Source: Limonium bicolor (Eukaryota > Streptophyta > Magnoliopsida > Caryophyllales > Plumbaginaceae). From it: DNA of 64,000 bases. The stretch lies in the NCBI GenBank assembly GCA_023374045.1, contig CM041782.1, forward strand, positions 181,556,629 to 181,620,628, in the 5' to 3' direction. Each line of letters starts with the position of its first letter. Within the stretch, counting starts at the first letter, position 1. Under the pieces are notes generated by a model. The model made no database searches and was not told where the DNA came from. It saw only the letters and a program-made list of their open reading frames with translations. Positions 13,096-23,125 of the stretch are shown in pieces. The position numbers were made by a program, and so were the translations under genes.

Positions 13096-13248
13096 TCATG
13101 ATGTACTGATGTGTGCTTTACTGCTTTATTAGAGCATGTAAATTGAATTAATAAGATTCAACCAAGTAGTCGTGTGGCCCGGTAACATGCTGGCTTCACA
13201 CGTTCATACTCAGCGTAGTTTGCTGAGTCCTTTACACCCAATTTTTTT

Positions 13249-13251
13249 CAG
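13249..13251 (+). promoter_or_regulatory. Putative 3' splice acceptor in LTR-A
   Basis: A T-rich tract ends in CAG at 13249-13251, followed by GT, 382 nt before the LTR end. Equivalent blocks, each preceded by a GCTGAG(C/T)CC-like or related sequence, occur in LTR-B (22611), LTR-C (59016) and LTR-D (25123, minus strand). Confidence 0.4.
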
Positions 13252-13512
13252 GTATTGTGCCAGACAATAACGGAGCGTAGGCGGGATGGCTACCATGGGG
13301 GTAGTCCATCAGGGCATGACTTTTAAGTTGTAGTGGCATGTGTAATATATGGGTTGTTATAAAACCCGAGATGTAATTATTAGTATATGATTTGGTAATT
13401 TTGTTGTAGACACTCGGAACTTGGGAATTGTACTATATGTTGTATATGGGTTTTGATAGAGGGCTGTTTCCAGTCATTCAGACCGTAACTTAGTATTAGT
13501 GATGTGGTCTGT

Positions 13513-13530
13513 CAACCACGTGGGTGGTTG
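13513..13530 (+). promoter_or_regulatory. Conserved stem-loop near LTR-A 3' end
   Basis: CAACCAC and GTGGTTG form a perfect 7-bp stem with loop GTGG, ending 103 nt before the LTR terminus. The structure is shared with LTR-B, LTR-D and (more loosely) LTR-C, with different but complementary stem bases. Confidence 0.65.
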
Positions 13531-13633
13531 GCATCTGTAGCACCCGGATGATATCGAGAATCCGCTGCTTAGACTTGTAGTATCGTTTTGGTGCAACGTT
13601 CAGACCTCTGTTGGGCTATTCGGGGGTGTTACA

Positions 13634-13638
13634 GTAAA
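13634..13638 (+). repeat. Target-site duplication GTAAA, right of LTR-A
   Basis: An exact copy of 6668-6672 directly follows the LTR-A terminal CA. Confidence 0.88.
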
Positions 13639-14709
13639 CTAACCAAGTCAACATAATTGGCCAAGTCAACTCAATTGACCAAAGAGGTCAAGTTGACCAA
13701 CTCATAACTTGAAAGGAGAAATAAAGGTTTATAAGTCAAGGATATAATTAACATATAGTAACAAACTATATGAATCTGTGTATTATATATAAATAACAAG
13801 CCTATGAATAAATGAGATAGGTTATTTGAATTAAATCCTAAATAGTAAATAAATATTACATGTTATTTACAATATAGTTAGAGAATGATTTAACTAATCC
13901 CAAACTGTTTAAAACCTGAAGGATAAACGTTGAACAGTCACGGGGGGTAATTAACTAGGGGGATTAGTGACTAGTCGGGATACCGAATTAGTCCGTATTA
14001 CAGAGAGCTAATATGTAGTCTCGTATTCCAGAGTTTAGTGCATTAGAGGACATGTGCTGGAGGACGAGCTACGAGGTACCGTACAGGGCGAGCGTGAATC
14101 TTCACGCTAGTGATTATTACGGTGTACGGTATGTGAATGTGTGGTCTGAACATCCTGAGGGTTTTCTTGGGTTCAGATATTATTTTTTATCTGTCTAAGA
14201 GCGATATGTGTGATATGCATGATGTGTGTGAATTATTTACTCGACTGTCAAGAGTTTATTATTGTGCGCGAATGTCTGTCGGACTAAGTGTTACTGATTA
14301 TCACTGAATTTTTATACTAACAATTAGGAGACCTTAAAATTCCTAATTAACCTAAGTGAAACACTTAGGAGCGAGACTCGGGATTACCGGTCTCTAGTGC
14401 TTGGACTCTTGAACATGAATATGACCTAGATTACTTCTAGGAATTTGGATAAGACCTCGAAGGCGGTTGTGTTGATAATGAATTCTCCATAACCTAAGAT
14501 TATACTTTAGGTAGTTGATTAAAGATTTAATCACATATTGGAGAGCTGATGTATGATATGTAAATCCAGTTAGTCTAGACTGATTGGTTGCGTATAGTGA
14601 TCACTAGAGTATAACGAGCCCAGATAGATCATTAGTCGGAGTGTGCTACCGCTGGCACCTGGCTTTGGCCTTTCATGGACGCCTTTATTAGGCAAGTGGA
14701 AGTCCCCGG
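13639..14709 (+). mobile_element. LTR-B, middle segment
   Basis: This continues LTR-B after the LTR-A insertion. It opens with AAGTCAAC-type motifs like those at 5400-5600 left of the insertion, which supports continuity. It is non-coding and ends where the Athila-type LTR starts. Confidence 0.65.
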
Positions 14710-15124
14710 GGATAAGTGTGAAATACATCTATTTTTAGGGCTTTAATTCTTCCTATTATCATAACAATTCATGTCATATTTCTCACTTATCATATGTTTT
14801 TCATTAGATTTATGTTTTGATATGAACTGATACATTTATGTGTCTAATGCAGGAAAAAGTTTAAGAAATGCATAGAATTCTCATGAGGATTCCAACGCAA
14901 CAAACGGGGAGTAAAACGGAGCTAAAACGAAGATCTAGCCCCGTCGAAGTTAATAGAGCACTCCTCGTTATGTTTTATCAAGATCTTAGAAGAAAAATAT
15001 TTTATCAACTGATAAACACCGTAGCTGCTATTATTCACCCATGTAGAGCCATATTGAAGACATCCCACGCCTCACAGAGGATTAGCCCTTAATACAGAGG
15101 CTCCTGCCTCAGGGCCTCAGCATT

Positions 15125-15284
15125 CTCTTCTTTCACGCATCACCTCCAGACCACCATCACCATCACCATCATCATCTTCCCATCACCACCATTATCATCA
15201 ACACCACCACTCCACATCACCACCATAACACCATAATCCACCAGCATACCATCTTCACCGTACCACCACCCACAACACCACTAC
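15125..15284 (+). repeat. CAC/CAT-rich simple sequence
   Basis: This is an imperfect run of CACCAT, CATCAC and related triplets inside the outer Athila-type LTR, interrupted at its right end by the nested insertion. Fragments of it continue at 21379-21400. Confidence 0.75.
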
Positions 15285-15289
15285 CTCAC
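15285..15289 (+). repeat. Target-site duplication CTCAC, left
   Basis: CTCAC immediately precedes the TG of the nested 5' LTR. An identical CTCAC follows its 3' LTR at 21374-21378. Confidence 0.9.
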
Positions 15290-15567
15290 TGATAAGTGTA
15301 AAAATACTATTCTTGGACTTTAATTCTTCCTATTTTATAACAATGCATTGTTCATATTTACACTTATCATATGATTTTAATAGATTGCTATTTTGATATG
15401 AATTGATATATTTTATGTGTTAAATGTAGGAAAAGCTATATAAATGGAAGATAATCTCATGAGCTTTCTAAACGCAACAAACGACGAGTAAAACAGACTT
15501 ATAACAAAGGATCTGGAGCCGGTTGAAGATTGCAGTAATAATTATAATACACAGCTAGATATATATA

Positions 15568-15773
15568 GTCCGCCTGGGCGGACAAGCTGTGTGAGGACCG
15601 CCTCTTTTCGCGCGGACAACAGAGACAAGGCCTGTCCGCCTGTTAAGGCGGCGGACAGCACACAAGGCGCAACCGCCAGTTTTCGAGCGGACATGAGAAG
15701 ACGAGGAGTCCGCCTCCTTTCGAGCGGACACGACAAGAGGCAACCACCTCATTAGAAGCGGACGGCAGGCGGA
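15568..15773 (+). promoter_or_regulatory. Cluster of GCGGAC/GTCCGC motifs in U3
   Basis: About ten copies of GCGGAC, its complement GTCCGC or one-base variants occur within 206 bp. The first is the palindrome GTCCGCCTGGGCGGAC. The cluster lies about 225 bp upstream of the TATA box and recurs at 19936-20143 in the 3' LTR. Clustered palindromic motifs upstream of a promoter suggest a binding array; the factor is unknown. Confidence 0.6.
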
Positions 15774-15998
15774 CAAGAGGATCAGCGCAGCGAAAAAATG
15801 CGCGGATCCGAATTTCGACGCGAATTTTCCTCCTTCTTCCTCGCGGCGCCGCACTTCATTAATTGCAGACGTCTGCGCCTACCGCAATTCACTCACGCGT
15901 GACCACGCCGCCTCTGCCATCAATTGCTGCCCTCTGACTGCGATTTTCACGGATCGACTCACCAACTGCTCCGTTGTCTGCTTCTTATCTCTTCTGCC

Positions 15999-16007
15999 TA
16001 TAAAAAA
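15999..16007 (+). promoter_or_regulatory. TATA box in 5' LTR
   Basis: TATAAAAAA lies between the GC-motif cluster and a CT-rich leader, the normal place for the U3/R promoter. The 3' LTR has TATAAAAA at 20363-20370. Confidence 0.65.
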
Positions 16008-17001
16008 CCGACGCTCATCTTCAGTATTAATCATCCCTTCTTAAAATCCAAAACCAGTTCCCATATTCACATACGCCACCACACTCGTTCACCACGTACG
16101 ACACATCAATTTCTCTTCTCCCCGTTTTCTCCATTTTTATTTGTTTTTCCACCCACACCACATCTCTGCCATTAATTAGTATTATTATTACCGACGACGG
16201 GATACAGAGGCGGAGCTAGGATTCAGAGTCAACTTGCTAGCTGGAGTTTTCTCTACCCTTTCTCTTATTTTGTTAAAAATGTTTGAATATAATTATGTTT
16301 AATTAATAAACTTAAGCCCTCCCAGGTTTGGGATGCGAGCCTATTTTATATAATTATGTTATGTTAAGCTTTCCACTATGATTTTATCTAAAGTAGTAGT
16401 TTAATTCCAGTTCTTCATCTGCTTTAATTCTCTGATCAATTATTAAAGCAATATTTGTAGTTTTCTAATCAACATGCGAGAGCTGAGATAGATAACAAGA
16501 CGTGGGAAGTTAAACCTGATTAACAGCTAGAAGCCTGATCCGGCCTATAGGTTAATTAGTCTCAAATGGAAGCTGTTCTTTATGCGATTGGTTGTGTCCG
16601 GATTAGAGCATTAGTCTGCTGCTAGTCTAGCAACTGGTTAGGGTTCGTTAGATTTAGTCGTCAACGAATTATTTATAGTTTCTGAGTTTATTACTTAAGT
16701 GGTAAGTTTATATTAATATAATTGATAAAATAGGTGAGCAGAACTAACCCGGGATGCTTTCTTAAAAGACAAAATATTGTTTTTATTATTTGTTTTTGTT
16801 CAGGTTAGGTTTTTCGTTTTTTTATTTCTTCCCTTAAAAATGATAAAAATCTATTACTAGAAGTCTCAGTAAAATTAATCCACTGTCAGTTACCACAGCG
16901 AGGTCCCCAAGAGTACGACAACCCCACAAATCCACTATCCCGCAAAACGATTAGGTACACTGCCTAGGTAGAAGTAGTCACATATTTCTCCAACAAGTTT
17001 T

Positions 17002-17020
17002 TGGCGCCGTTGCCGGGGGA
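17002..17020 (+). other. Primer-binding site, Athila-type (tRNA-Asp class)
   Basis: TGGCGCCGTTGCCGGGGGA lies six bases after the 5' LTR. This is the well-known Athila-type priming sequence, read here with one extra G. It is complementary to the tRNA 3' end that primes minus-strand DNA synthesis. Confidence 0.85.
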
Positions 17021-17250
17021 CCTCCAGCACGGTTAATTGATAGTTTTTAAATTTTATTGGGATTTCTATTTTTATTTACTTTTATTTTCTTTTCGCTCTA
17101 TTTAATTTTACTAAAAAAAAATTCTTGTATTTCTATATATTTCTTATTTGTTTCTCTTCTAGTTAATTTGTTTATTATTTTTCTTTTCTGTTTCTATTTC
17201 TTTCTACTTGGTATTTTTATTTTTGTTTTTTTTATAGGATAATACTGACA

Positions 17251-17917
17251 ATGGAGAGCAGCCACGATGAGGTGAGGAGATTGTTGATCAATCTGGAAGG
17301 ACACGAATGCAAGCAAGGGAAATATCCTCATATCAAAGATTGGTCAAGGATTACCAACACCTCAAACATCAAATCGAGAGCCGTATTGGTGGGAAGCCAA
17401 CCAGGCTAACGCACAGTATAACGAAGCTCAGTTGGGGTATTAATACTTCAATCAGAACAAGCAACATCTACACAGGCCAGACGAATTCCTCCCAAATATG
17501 GATGAGCCGCTAGAAGAAATTCTAGTGGTGACCCCCAAGGAGTGAAGATCGACTCGAGCCAGATAATCTTGAAGCTACCAGTTCTGATGAGGATAAAAGC
17601 AACTTCTCAGTACATTTTTCTCCGACACCGAGTTAGAACAAATGTCTGAGAGTTACAATCATCCTCCATCTCCATCCCCAACACAGGAGGAGCAATTAAA
17701 ATTCGAAGATATTGTGTCTAAGCCGGTCAACCAGCTGGAAGAGCGCTATCCTGTTGAGCCTCACCAACCGGAAGAGGAAATTTACATCCTCGAATCTGAG
17801 GAAGGAGGAAGGAAAAACCACTACACGGTCTCTCATCAACTTCCATCCTGCCTCCATAAGCCTCAACAGCAAGAGGAGGATGTTTACACCCTCCAATTTG
17901 AGGAAGAAAAGTCATAA
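17251..17917 (+). pseudogene. Short frameshifted ORF of the non-autonomous element, unknown product
   Basis: An ATG at 17251 follows a T-rich tract ending TATAG (17233-17238), a plausible 3' splice site. The first frame runs 52 codons, starting MESSHDEVRRLL, to a stop at 17407. Other frames carry apparent continuations: a helical DYQHLKHQIES segment at about 17350 and an acidic, proline-rich stretch at 17642-17917 with two related patches (EEEIYILESEE and EEDVYTLQFEEE). The frame changes suggest indels in one original ORF of about 220 codons. No gag zinc knuckle, protease or RT motif is present. I do not recognise a function. Confidence 0.45.
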
Positions 17918-19651
17918 CCACCTGGTCTCCTGTTACAACTACGTTACGGCAGTTTACCTCCTAAACACCAGGTTTTGTGGAGTATTCATTTTCCTATTTT
18001 ATTTACCTTCCTACAGTAAAGTAACGTTTTGTTGTGATCCAGGTGGTTTGCTTTTTATTATTACTAACTTCGTTTTCCTGGCGAAGGTGTTATCTACTTT
18101 TATTTTTGATCCAGGATAACGAAGCAGGAGTCTAGCCAAAGACTAAAAATACGGGCAGCTTACTGGGAGGCAACCAGTGGTTAAGTTTTATTATCTTATT
18201 ATCTTTATTTTATATGTATTTATTTTTGTTTTATATTTTATATTTATATATCCTATGTGTTTTTTCAAAAAAAAAAAATTAAATGCAAAAAGGGAGCATA
18301 TGGTTTTATTTTAATTTTGTCTATGATTTTATTTTAAATTTTTATTTTTCTTTTTCTCAAGAAGTGACAATGGAATATGTGCTTTAATGCAACGCTTTTT
18401 AGCGTTTATTTTTGGGTAGTGTGTGCAGGTGAAATTCTTATCATGGTATCTGAAGAACTCCAGGCTGGACACTTGCTTGAACGCAAGTGTGAGGAACGCT
18501 ACTACCCCCATTTTCGCACTTAAGTGTGAGGAAGGCACCTTCCTCAATCTACGATATCAGGGGAGTCTCAGTTCTTTATTTAAATGTTTTTGTCCAGTCT
18601 ATCACGCTTAATGATTATATTATATCAGTCCATGAATGTCCTGAATGAAATTCTTCATGAGTCTGGCATATTTTGAAAGGTCTTTTCTTGATTATTTTAT
18701 GAAAACATGAGGACATTGCTCCTCTTAAGTGTGAGGAAGTTTAGACCTTTCCCTGAAAATATGCCAGTTGCACTTAATGCCACACATGTTTTTAATTGTC
18801 TTCTTGCATTGAGGGATCATTGCTCTGAGTGCTTATAAATGTTGAATTCTTGGATGAAAATTTTTGCATAAATTTTGAAGTGAAGCCAGTGGACCACCTC
18901 AAGAATCTTTCTGCTTTAGGTTGTTTGTATATATAGTTTTATTCAAATGAATCTGTTTTCCCAAAAAATTTGGTGGATTAAGTTGATTAGGGAAACTGAA
19001 TTAGTTTATCTTGGGATTTTGGAAATGATATGAAAGTTTGAATGAAAAAAGGATAAGGCAAGGTACTCCGCTGATCAGAAATTTTCCTAACAAAAGCAGG
19101 CCTCGTCTACTCGGTTATTAAGTCCTAGGGGTGCCTTAACACCTATCTACCTAAGGTCTCGTGATCTGGGATAGTTGGCCCAACACCGTTACAAGGATAG
19201 AGAGAAAAGTCTGGGTACGAAAAAAACTCTGCAATTCGCAATTATTCAATTGTTGTTGTATATATTTCTGAAGAAGAATGGTTTTGCATACGAAAAGAGT
19301 TAATTGCACTTTAATTTTTGTTTTTGATCATGGGAGTATGTGGTGTTGAAAGGTATCGCGGAATAAGGCGTTACTTCACACCCTTGTCATCCAAGGTTAA
19401 AGGAAAGAAATGGTGGAAGATCCCAAGTTAATCTACATTCAGATTTTGTAGTCTAACTTATCCATGCTTTAAAAAATTTCTTTTTCACTGTTTGCGAAAA
19501 CCTACAACCAGGAGCAGAACTATTCTTTTAATTGTCACTTTGCTTGTTTCTGTTTTGCATCTGTTTAATCCTGAGGTTTGACACTACGGCCCTTAGAGAT
19601 ATATATTCTCTATTTGCTTGAGGACAAGCAAAAGCTAAGTGTGAGGAAGTT
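17918..19651 (+). other. Non-coding 3' interior of the LARD-like element
   Basis: No reading frame is supported. The stretch holds a TTACTGGGAGGCAACC block (18160-18175) and AT-rich DNA. It also has four copies of an AAGTGTGAGGAA-type purine motif at about 18484, 18521, 18726 and 19636, the last abutting the 3' LTR as the polypurine tract. Confidence 0.6.
19636..19651 (+). other. Polypurine tract of the LARD-like element
   Basis: TAAGTGTGAGGAAGTT directly precedes the TG of the 3' LTR at 19652. It is the expected primer for plus-strand synthesis. Confidence 0.7.
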
Positions 19652-21373
19652 TGAAAGTGTAAAATATATCTATTCTTAGGACTTTAATTCTTCCTATTTT
19701 TATAACAATGCATGTCATATTTTACACTTATCATATGATTTTCCTAGATTTATATTTGATATGAATTGAATATATTTATGTGTTAAATGTAGGAAAAAGC
19801 TATATAAATGGATAGATAATCTCATGAGCTTTCTAACGCAACAAACGGCGAGTAAAACGGACTTATAACAAAGGATCTGGAGCCGGTTTGAAGATGGCAG
19901 TATTAATCATTATAATACACGGCTATATATATATAGTCCGCCTGGGCGGACAAGCTGTGTGAGGACCGCCTCTTTTCGCGCGGACAACAGAGACAAGGCC
20001 TGTCCGCCTGTTAAGGCGCGGACAGCACACAAGGCGCAACCGCCAGTTTTCGAGCGGACATGAGAAGACAGAGGAGTCCGCCTCCTTTCGAGCGGACACG
20101 ACACAGAGGCAACCGCCTCATTAGAAGCGGACGGCAGGCGGACAAGAGGATCAGCGCGCGAAAAAATGCGCCGGATCCGAATTTCGAAGCGAATTTTCCT
20201 CCTTCTTCCTTCGCGGGCGCCACTTCATAATTGCAGACGTCTGCGCCTACCGCAATTCACTCACGCGTGACCACGCCGCCTCTGCAATCAATGCTGCCCT
20301 CTGACTGCGATTTTCACGGATCGACTCACCAACTGCACCGTCTGCTTCTTATCTCTTCTGCCTATAAAAACCGACGCTCATCTTCAGTATTAATCATCCC
20401 TTCTTAAAATCCAAAACCAGTTCCATCAGTTCATACGCCCACCACACTCGTTCACCACGTACGACCACATCAATTTCTCTTCTCCCGTTTTCTCCATTTT
20501 TATTTGTTTTTCCACCACACCACATCTCTGCCATTAATTAGTATTATTATTACCGACGACGTGGATACAGAGGCGGAGCTAGGATTCAGAGTCAACTTGC
20601 TACTGGAGTTTTCTCTACCCTTTCTCTTATTTTGTTAAAATGTTGTTATATATATAATTATGTTTTTATTAATAAACTTAAGCCCTCCCAGGTTTGGGAT
20701 GCGAGCCTATTTTATATATTATGTTATGTTAAGCTTTCCACTATGATTTATCTAAAGTAGTAGTTTAATTCCAGTTCTTCATCTGCTTTAATCTCTGATC
20801 AATTATTAAAGCCATATTTGTAGTTTTCTAATCACACTCAGCTGAGAGAGCTTAGATAATAACAAGACGTGGGAAGAAAGTAATGAACAACCTGATTAGA
20901 CAGCCAGCCTGATCCGGCCTATAGGTTAATTAGTCTCAAATGGAGCAGTGTTCTTTATGCGATTGGTTGTGTCGGATTAGAGCATTAGTCTGCTGCTCGT
21001 CTAGCAACTGGTTAGGGTTCGTTAGATTATAGGCGTACCGAATATATTTATAGTTTCCTGAGTTTATTACTTAAGTGGTAAAGTTTATATTAATATAATT
21101 GAATAAAATAGGTGAGCAGAACTAACCCGGGATGTTCTTAAAAGACAAAATATGTATTGTTTTATTTTTGTGTTTTGTTCAGGTTAGGTTTTTCGTTTAT
21201 TTCTTCTCCTTAAAAAAATGATAAAAATCTATTTACTAGAAGTCTCAGTAAAATTAATCCACTGTCAGTTATCCACAGCGAGGTCCCCAAGAGTACGACA
21301 ACCCCACAATCCACTATCCCGCAAAACGATTAGGTACACTGCCAGGTAGAAGTAGTCACATATTTCTCCAACA
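19652..21373 (+). repeat. 3' LTR of the LARD-like element
   Basis: It is 1722 bp, begins TGAAAGTGTA and ends CTCCAACA. It is collinear with 15290-16995, including the GCGGAC cluster (19936-20143), the TATA box (20363-20370) and the end sequence. Differences are mostly short indels. Confidence 0.92.
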
Positions 21374-21378
21374 CTCAC
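21374..21378 (+). repeat. Target-site duplication CTCAC, right
   Basis: This matches 15285-15289 exactly. After it the interrupted CAC/CAT-rich sequence of the outer LTR resumes. Confidence 0.9.
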
Positions 21379-22179
21379 CACATATCACCATTGTCACACA
21401 TTAATGTTTCCCGTTGTTATTTTATTACTTTAATTATTATGTTATTTTTGAGTAGTTAGTTTAGGCCCCCGGGTTGGGTAGCAAACCAAATCTTTATGTT
21501 TATTTTGCAAAGCTTTTCTCTGATTATAATTGCAGTAGTTTAATTCCCGTTCTTCATGCGCTTATATTTTCTAGCTAATTATTAAAACAATATTTATAGT
21601 TTTTCTAATCAAAATGCGGCGCTGCTGAGATGAGATTAGTTAACAAGCATAGGAAGTTAAACCAGATTAACGACTAGAAGCATGGTTTGCCTATAGGTTA
21701 ATCTGTCTCCAATAGGAATTTGTTTAATGCTATTAACTTGATAACTTGGGCATGGTTGCGGCTTGTATTTCAGTTAGTTAGGTTTCATTGTACAGGGACC
21801 GGTCAACGAACTATTTATAATTCTTGAGTTTATTGCAGAATTAGGGAAAAGTTTATGATAGATTAATAAAGTGAAGGTTTGCAGAACAATCTGGGGTGCT
21901 TCTTTAGATTCAATCTTTATTTCTTTATTTAGTTTATTTTTATCTTTTTACTGTTTCATTATTTTATGTTAGTTTGTTTAGTCATTCTTTTTATAAATTA
22001 AGTAAAAACCTGAAACAAAGTGACGTTTCCTGTTTTCTTAGTTTAGTTTCTGGTTAGTAAATAAATTGTCAATTAATTGAACGAGGTCTTGAGATCGACA
22101 ACCCACTCAATTCACTATTCCGCAAAACGATAGGTACACTGCCTAGGTAGAGATATAGTAACGTATATTTCTGCTAACA

Positions 22180-22982
22180 CGGGATCTACCGATCCTTGGC
22201 AATGAGCACTTTGTGTGTACGTGGGACGACTGTCCAGTGAGAACTAACTACGGGTTGTCTTAACATGACGCCCAACTGATGATAAGAGTAAACTTTGATA
22301 CGAGTAACGGGCCTTGAAGGCTGAATACGAATACCTTCGATGAAAGCAATTATGCGTTTTACCGCATTTACTTGTTGTCGTACCTTGGATAATGTATGTT
22401 GTGTGATGGATGATGTGATACGTGTTGTTATATCTATGAACTGTTATGTGTTTACTCATGCTATTTACTGCTTCACTATAAACTGCAAAATGAATCAGCA
22501 TGTAATTAACCTCATGTTAAGATGGCTAAAATGACCTAAGTGACCTAAAGGGTCTAGGATCACATTTAGCATACCAGCAGTTGGCTGAGCCTTTATGGCA
22601 CCACATTACAGGTCTTGATCGTGTTATGAAGCTGGAATGCGGGACTATTGGGTAACCTACGTCGTCTTTTAATTTCTGCACTCATTAAATTTTAGTTTGT
22701 ATTATATACTCCGATGTAAGTATTGGGAATGCTCTGGATGCTCACTGTTTTACGTTTTCGATTTATGGATTTAGTATGTGTAGGTTGGTAGTAGAATATC
22801 TCGGTTCATCATAGCGGTTATCGATTCTAATATTGTGATGAATATCTGCTTCCGTACTCACATGGGTGAGTAATGGCACATGACACCCGTATTAGAAGTT
22901 AGATTTATTTTCCGCCGAGCCGTCTTTAATTAGTTACGTAATCCCGATTAATACGTGATTAGGAGTATGGGTACGGGTTACA
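22180..22982 (+). mobile_element. LTR-B, 3' segment
   Basis: This is the end of LTR-B after the Athila-type insertion. It carries the acceptor-like CATTACAG|GT at 22611 (371 nt before the end), the stem-loop at 22855-22872 and the terminal GGGTTACA. No protein is encoded. Confidence 0.72.
22855..22872 (+). promoter_or_regulatory. Conserved stem-loop near LTR-B 3' end
   Basis: TACTCAC and GTGAGTA form a perfect 7-bp stem with loop ATGG, ending 110 nt before the LTR terminus. Stem bases differ from LTR-A but pairing is kept. Confidence 0.65.
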
Positions 22983-23125
22983 CTAGAAATATAATTGTGC
23001 GTACTCTTGCTAATTTGGGGAGACATAGCCATCTTGTTGGGATCTGCTGCCAGGACATCCCCGCTATATCTATCTTCAATCTAATATAATGATAAAACAC
23101 TTTCTGTTTAAGAAAAAAGACTGTA
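22983..23125 (+). pseudogene. Plant LINE RNase H C-terminus and tail
   Basis: This resumes the LINE interrupted at 3401. The left flank reads SYVNRA and the right side continues with NIIVRTLANLG, the conserved end of plant LINE RNase H domains. A stop follows about 100 nt in. The copy ends near an A-rich AAGAAAAAAGA at about 23109-23119. Confidence 0.78.

Larger units (their letters stand above)
6673..13633 (+). mobile_element. Complete 6.96-kb solo LTR, Del/Tekay-like family (LTR-A)
   Basis: It starts TGAAATACCCCC, ends GGGGGTGTTACA (imperfect terminal inverted repeats) and is flanked by exact GTAAA duplications. There is no gag, pol or second LTR, so the whole 6961 bp is one LTR. Layout: U3 with a 66-bp tandem duplication and a tRNA-like relic, a TATATA motif at about 7314, a CT-rich leader at about 7370-7860, a donor-like AAG|GTAACC at 7663/7664, a degenerate ~190-bp tandem array (about 8290-11500), several sequence doublets (12040-13095), an acceptor-like TTTTTTTCAG|GT at 13251, a stem-loop at 13513-13530, and the terminus. 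The length is extreme compared with usual plant LTRs of a few hundred bp to about 5 kb. I saw no sign that another element inside it explains the size. Confidence 0.85.
15290..16995 (+). repeat. 5' LTR of the LARD-like element
   Basis: It is 1706 bp and begins TGATAAGTGT, ending CTCCAACA. U3 holds a cluster of GCGGAC/GTCCGC motifs (15568-15773). A TATAAAAAA box at 15999-16007 marks the promoter, followed by a pyrimidine-rich leader. The end contains GCAAAACGATTAGGTACACTGC-like sequence shared with the outer LTR. Confidence 0.92.
15290..21373 (+). mobile_element. Full-length non-autonomous Athila-type LTR element (LARD-like), 6.08 kb
   Basis: Two long direct LTRs (15290-16995 and 19652-21373) begin TG and end CA. 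They enclose 2656 bp, and exact CTCAC duplications flank the whole. A primer-binding site starts 6 nt after the 5' LTR, and a purine-rich tract abuts the 3' LTR. The interior has no gag, protease, reverse transcriptase or integrase, only a broken short reading frame. That makes it a large retrotransposon derivative that must be mobilised in trans, presumably by an Athila-type Ty3/gypsy partner. The LTRs are similar along their full length but differ by many small indels. Confidence 0.9.
14710..22179 (+). mobile_element. Athila-type solo LTR interrupted by a nested element
   Basis: Its two parts are 14710-15289 and 21379-22179. The left part starts (G)GATAAGTGTGAAATAC, and closely resembles the start of the nested element's LTRs, including the block with CAACAAACGG(G)GAGTAAAACGGA. 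The right part resembles the 3' ends of those LTRs (GCAAAACGATAGGTACACTGC and a TATTTCTGCTAACA end). Together they make an LTR of about 1.4 kb related to, but distinct from, the nested one. Flanks share only CGGG and the TG start looks eroded, so borders may be off by a few bases. No internal domain remains. Confidence 0.72.
3402..22982 (+). mobile_element. Solo LTR of Del/Tekay-like Ty3/gypsy family (LTR-B), interrupted twice
   Basis: The LTR begins TGAAATATCCC and ends GGGTTACA, with CTAGC/CTAGA flanks. It was inserted in the RNase H region of a LINE. Three segments remain: 3402-6672, 13639-about 14709 and about 22180-22982. Removing the two insertions and their target duplications leaves about 5.1 kb. 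Order along it: AT-rich U3, a CT-rich leader at about 4080-4600, a donor-like AAAG|GTAATG at 4414/4415, a long AT-rich stretch with many GGTCAAA and TTAGGGTTT motifs, an acceptor-like ACAG|GT at 22611, a stem-loop at 22855-22872, and the terminus. No internal domain or second LTR exists, so it is a solo LTR formed by recombination. Family assignment rests on structural similarity to LTR-C, which is attached to coding sequence. Confidence 0.8.

Noticed and set aside
14705..22184. Clean target duplication for the outer Athila-type LTR
   Set aside because: Only CGGG is shared and the alignment of borders is ambiguous, so no duplication was annotated.
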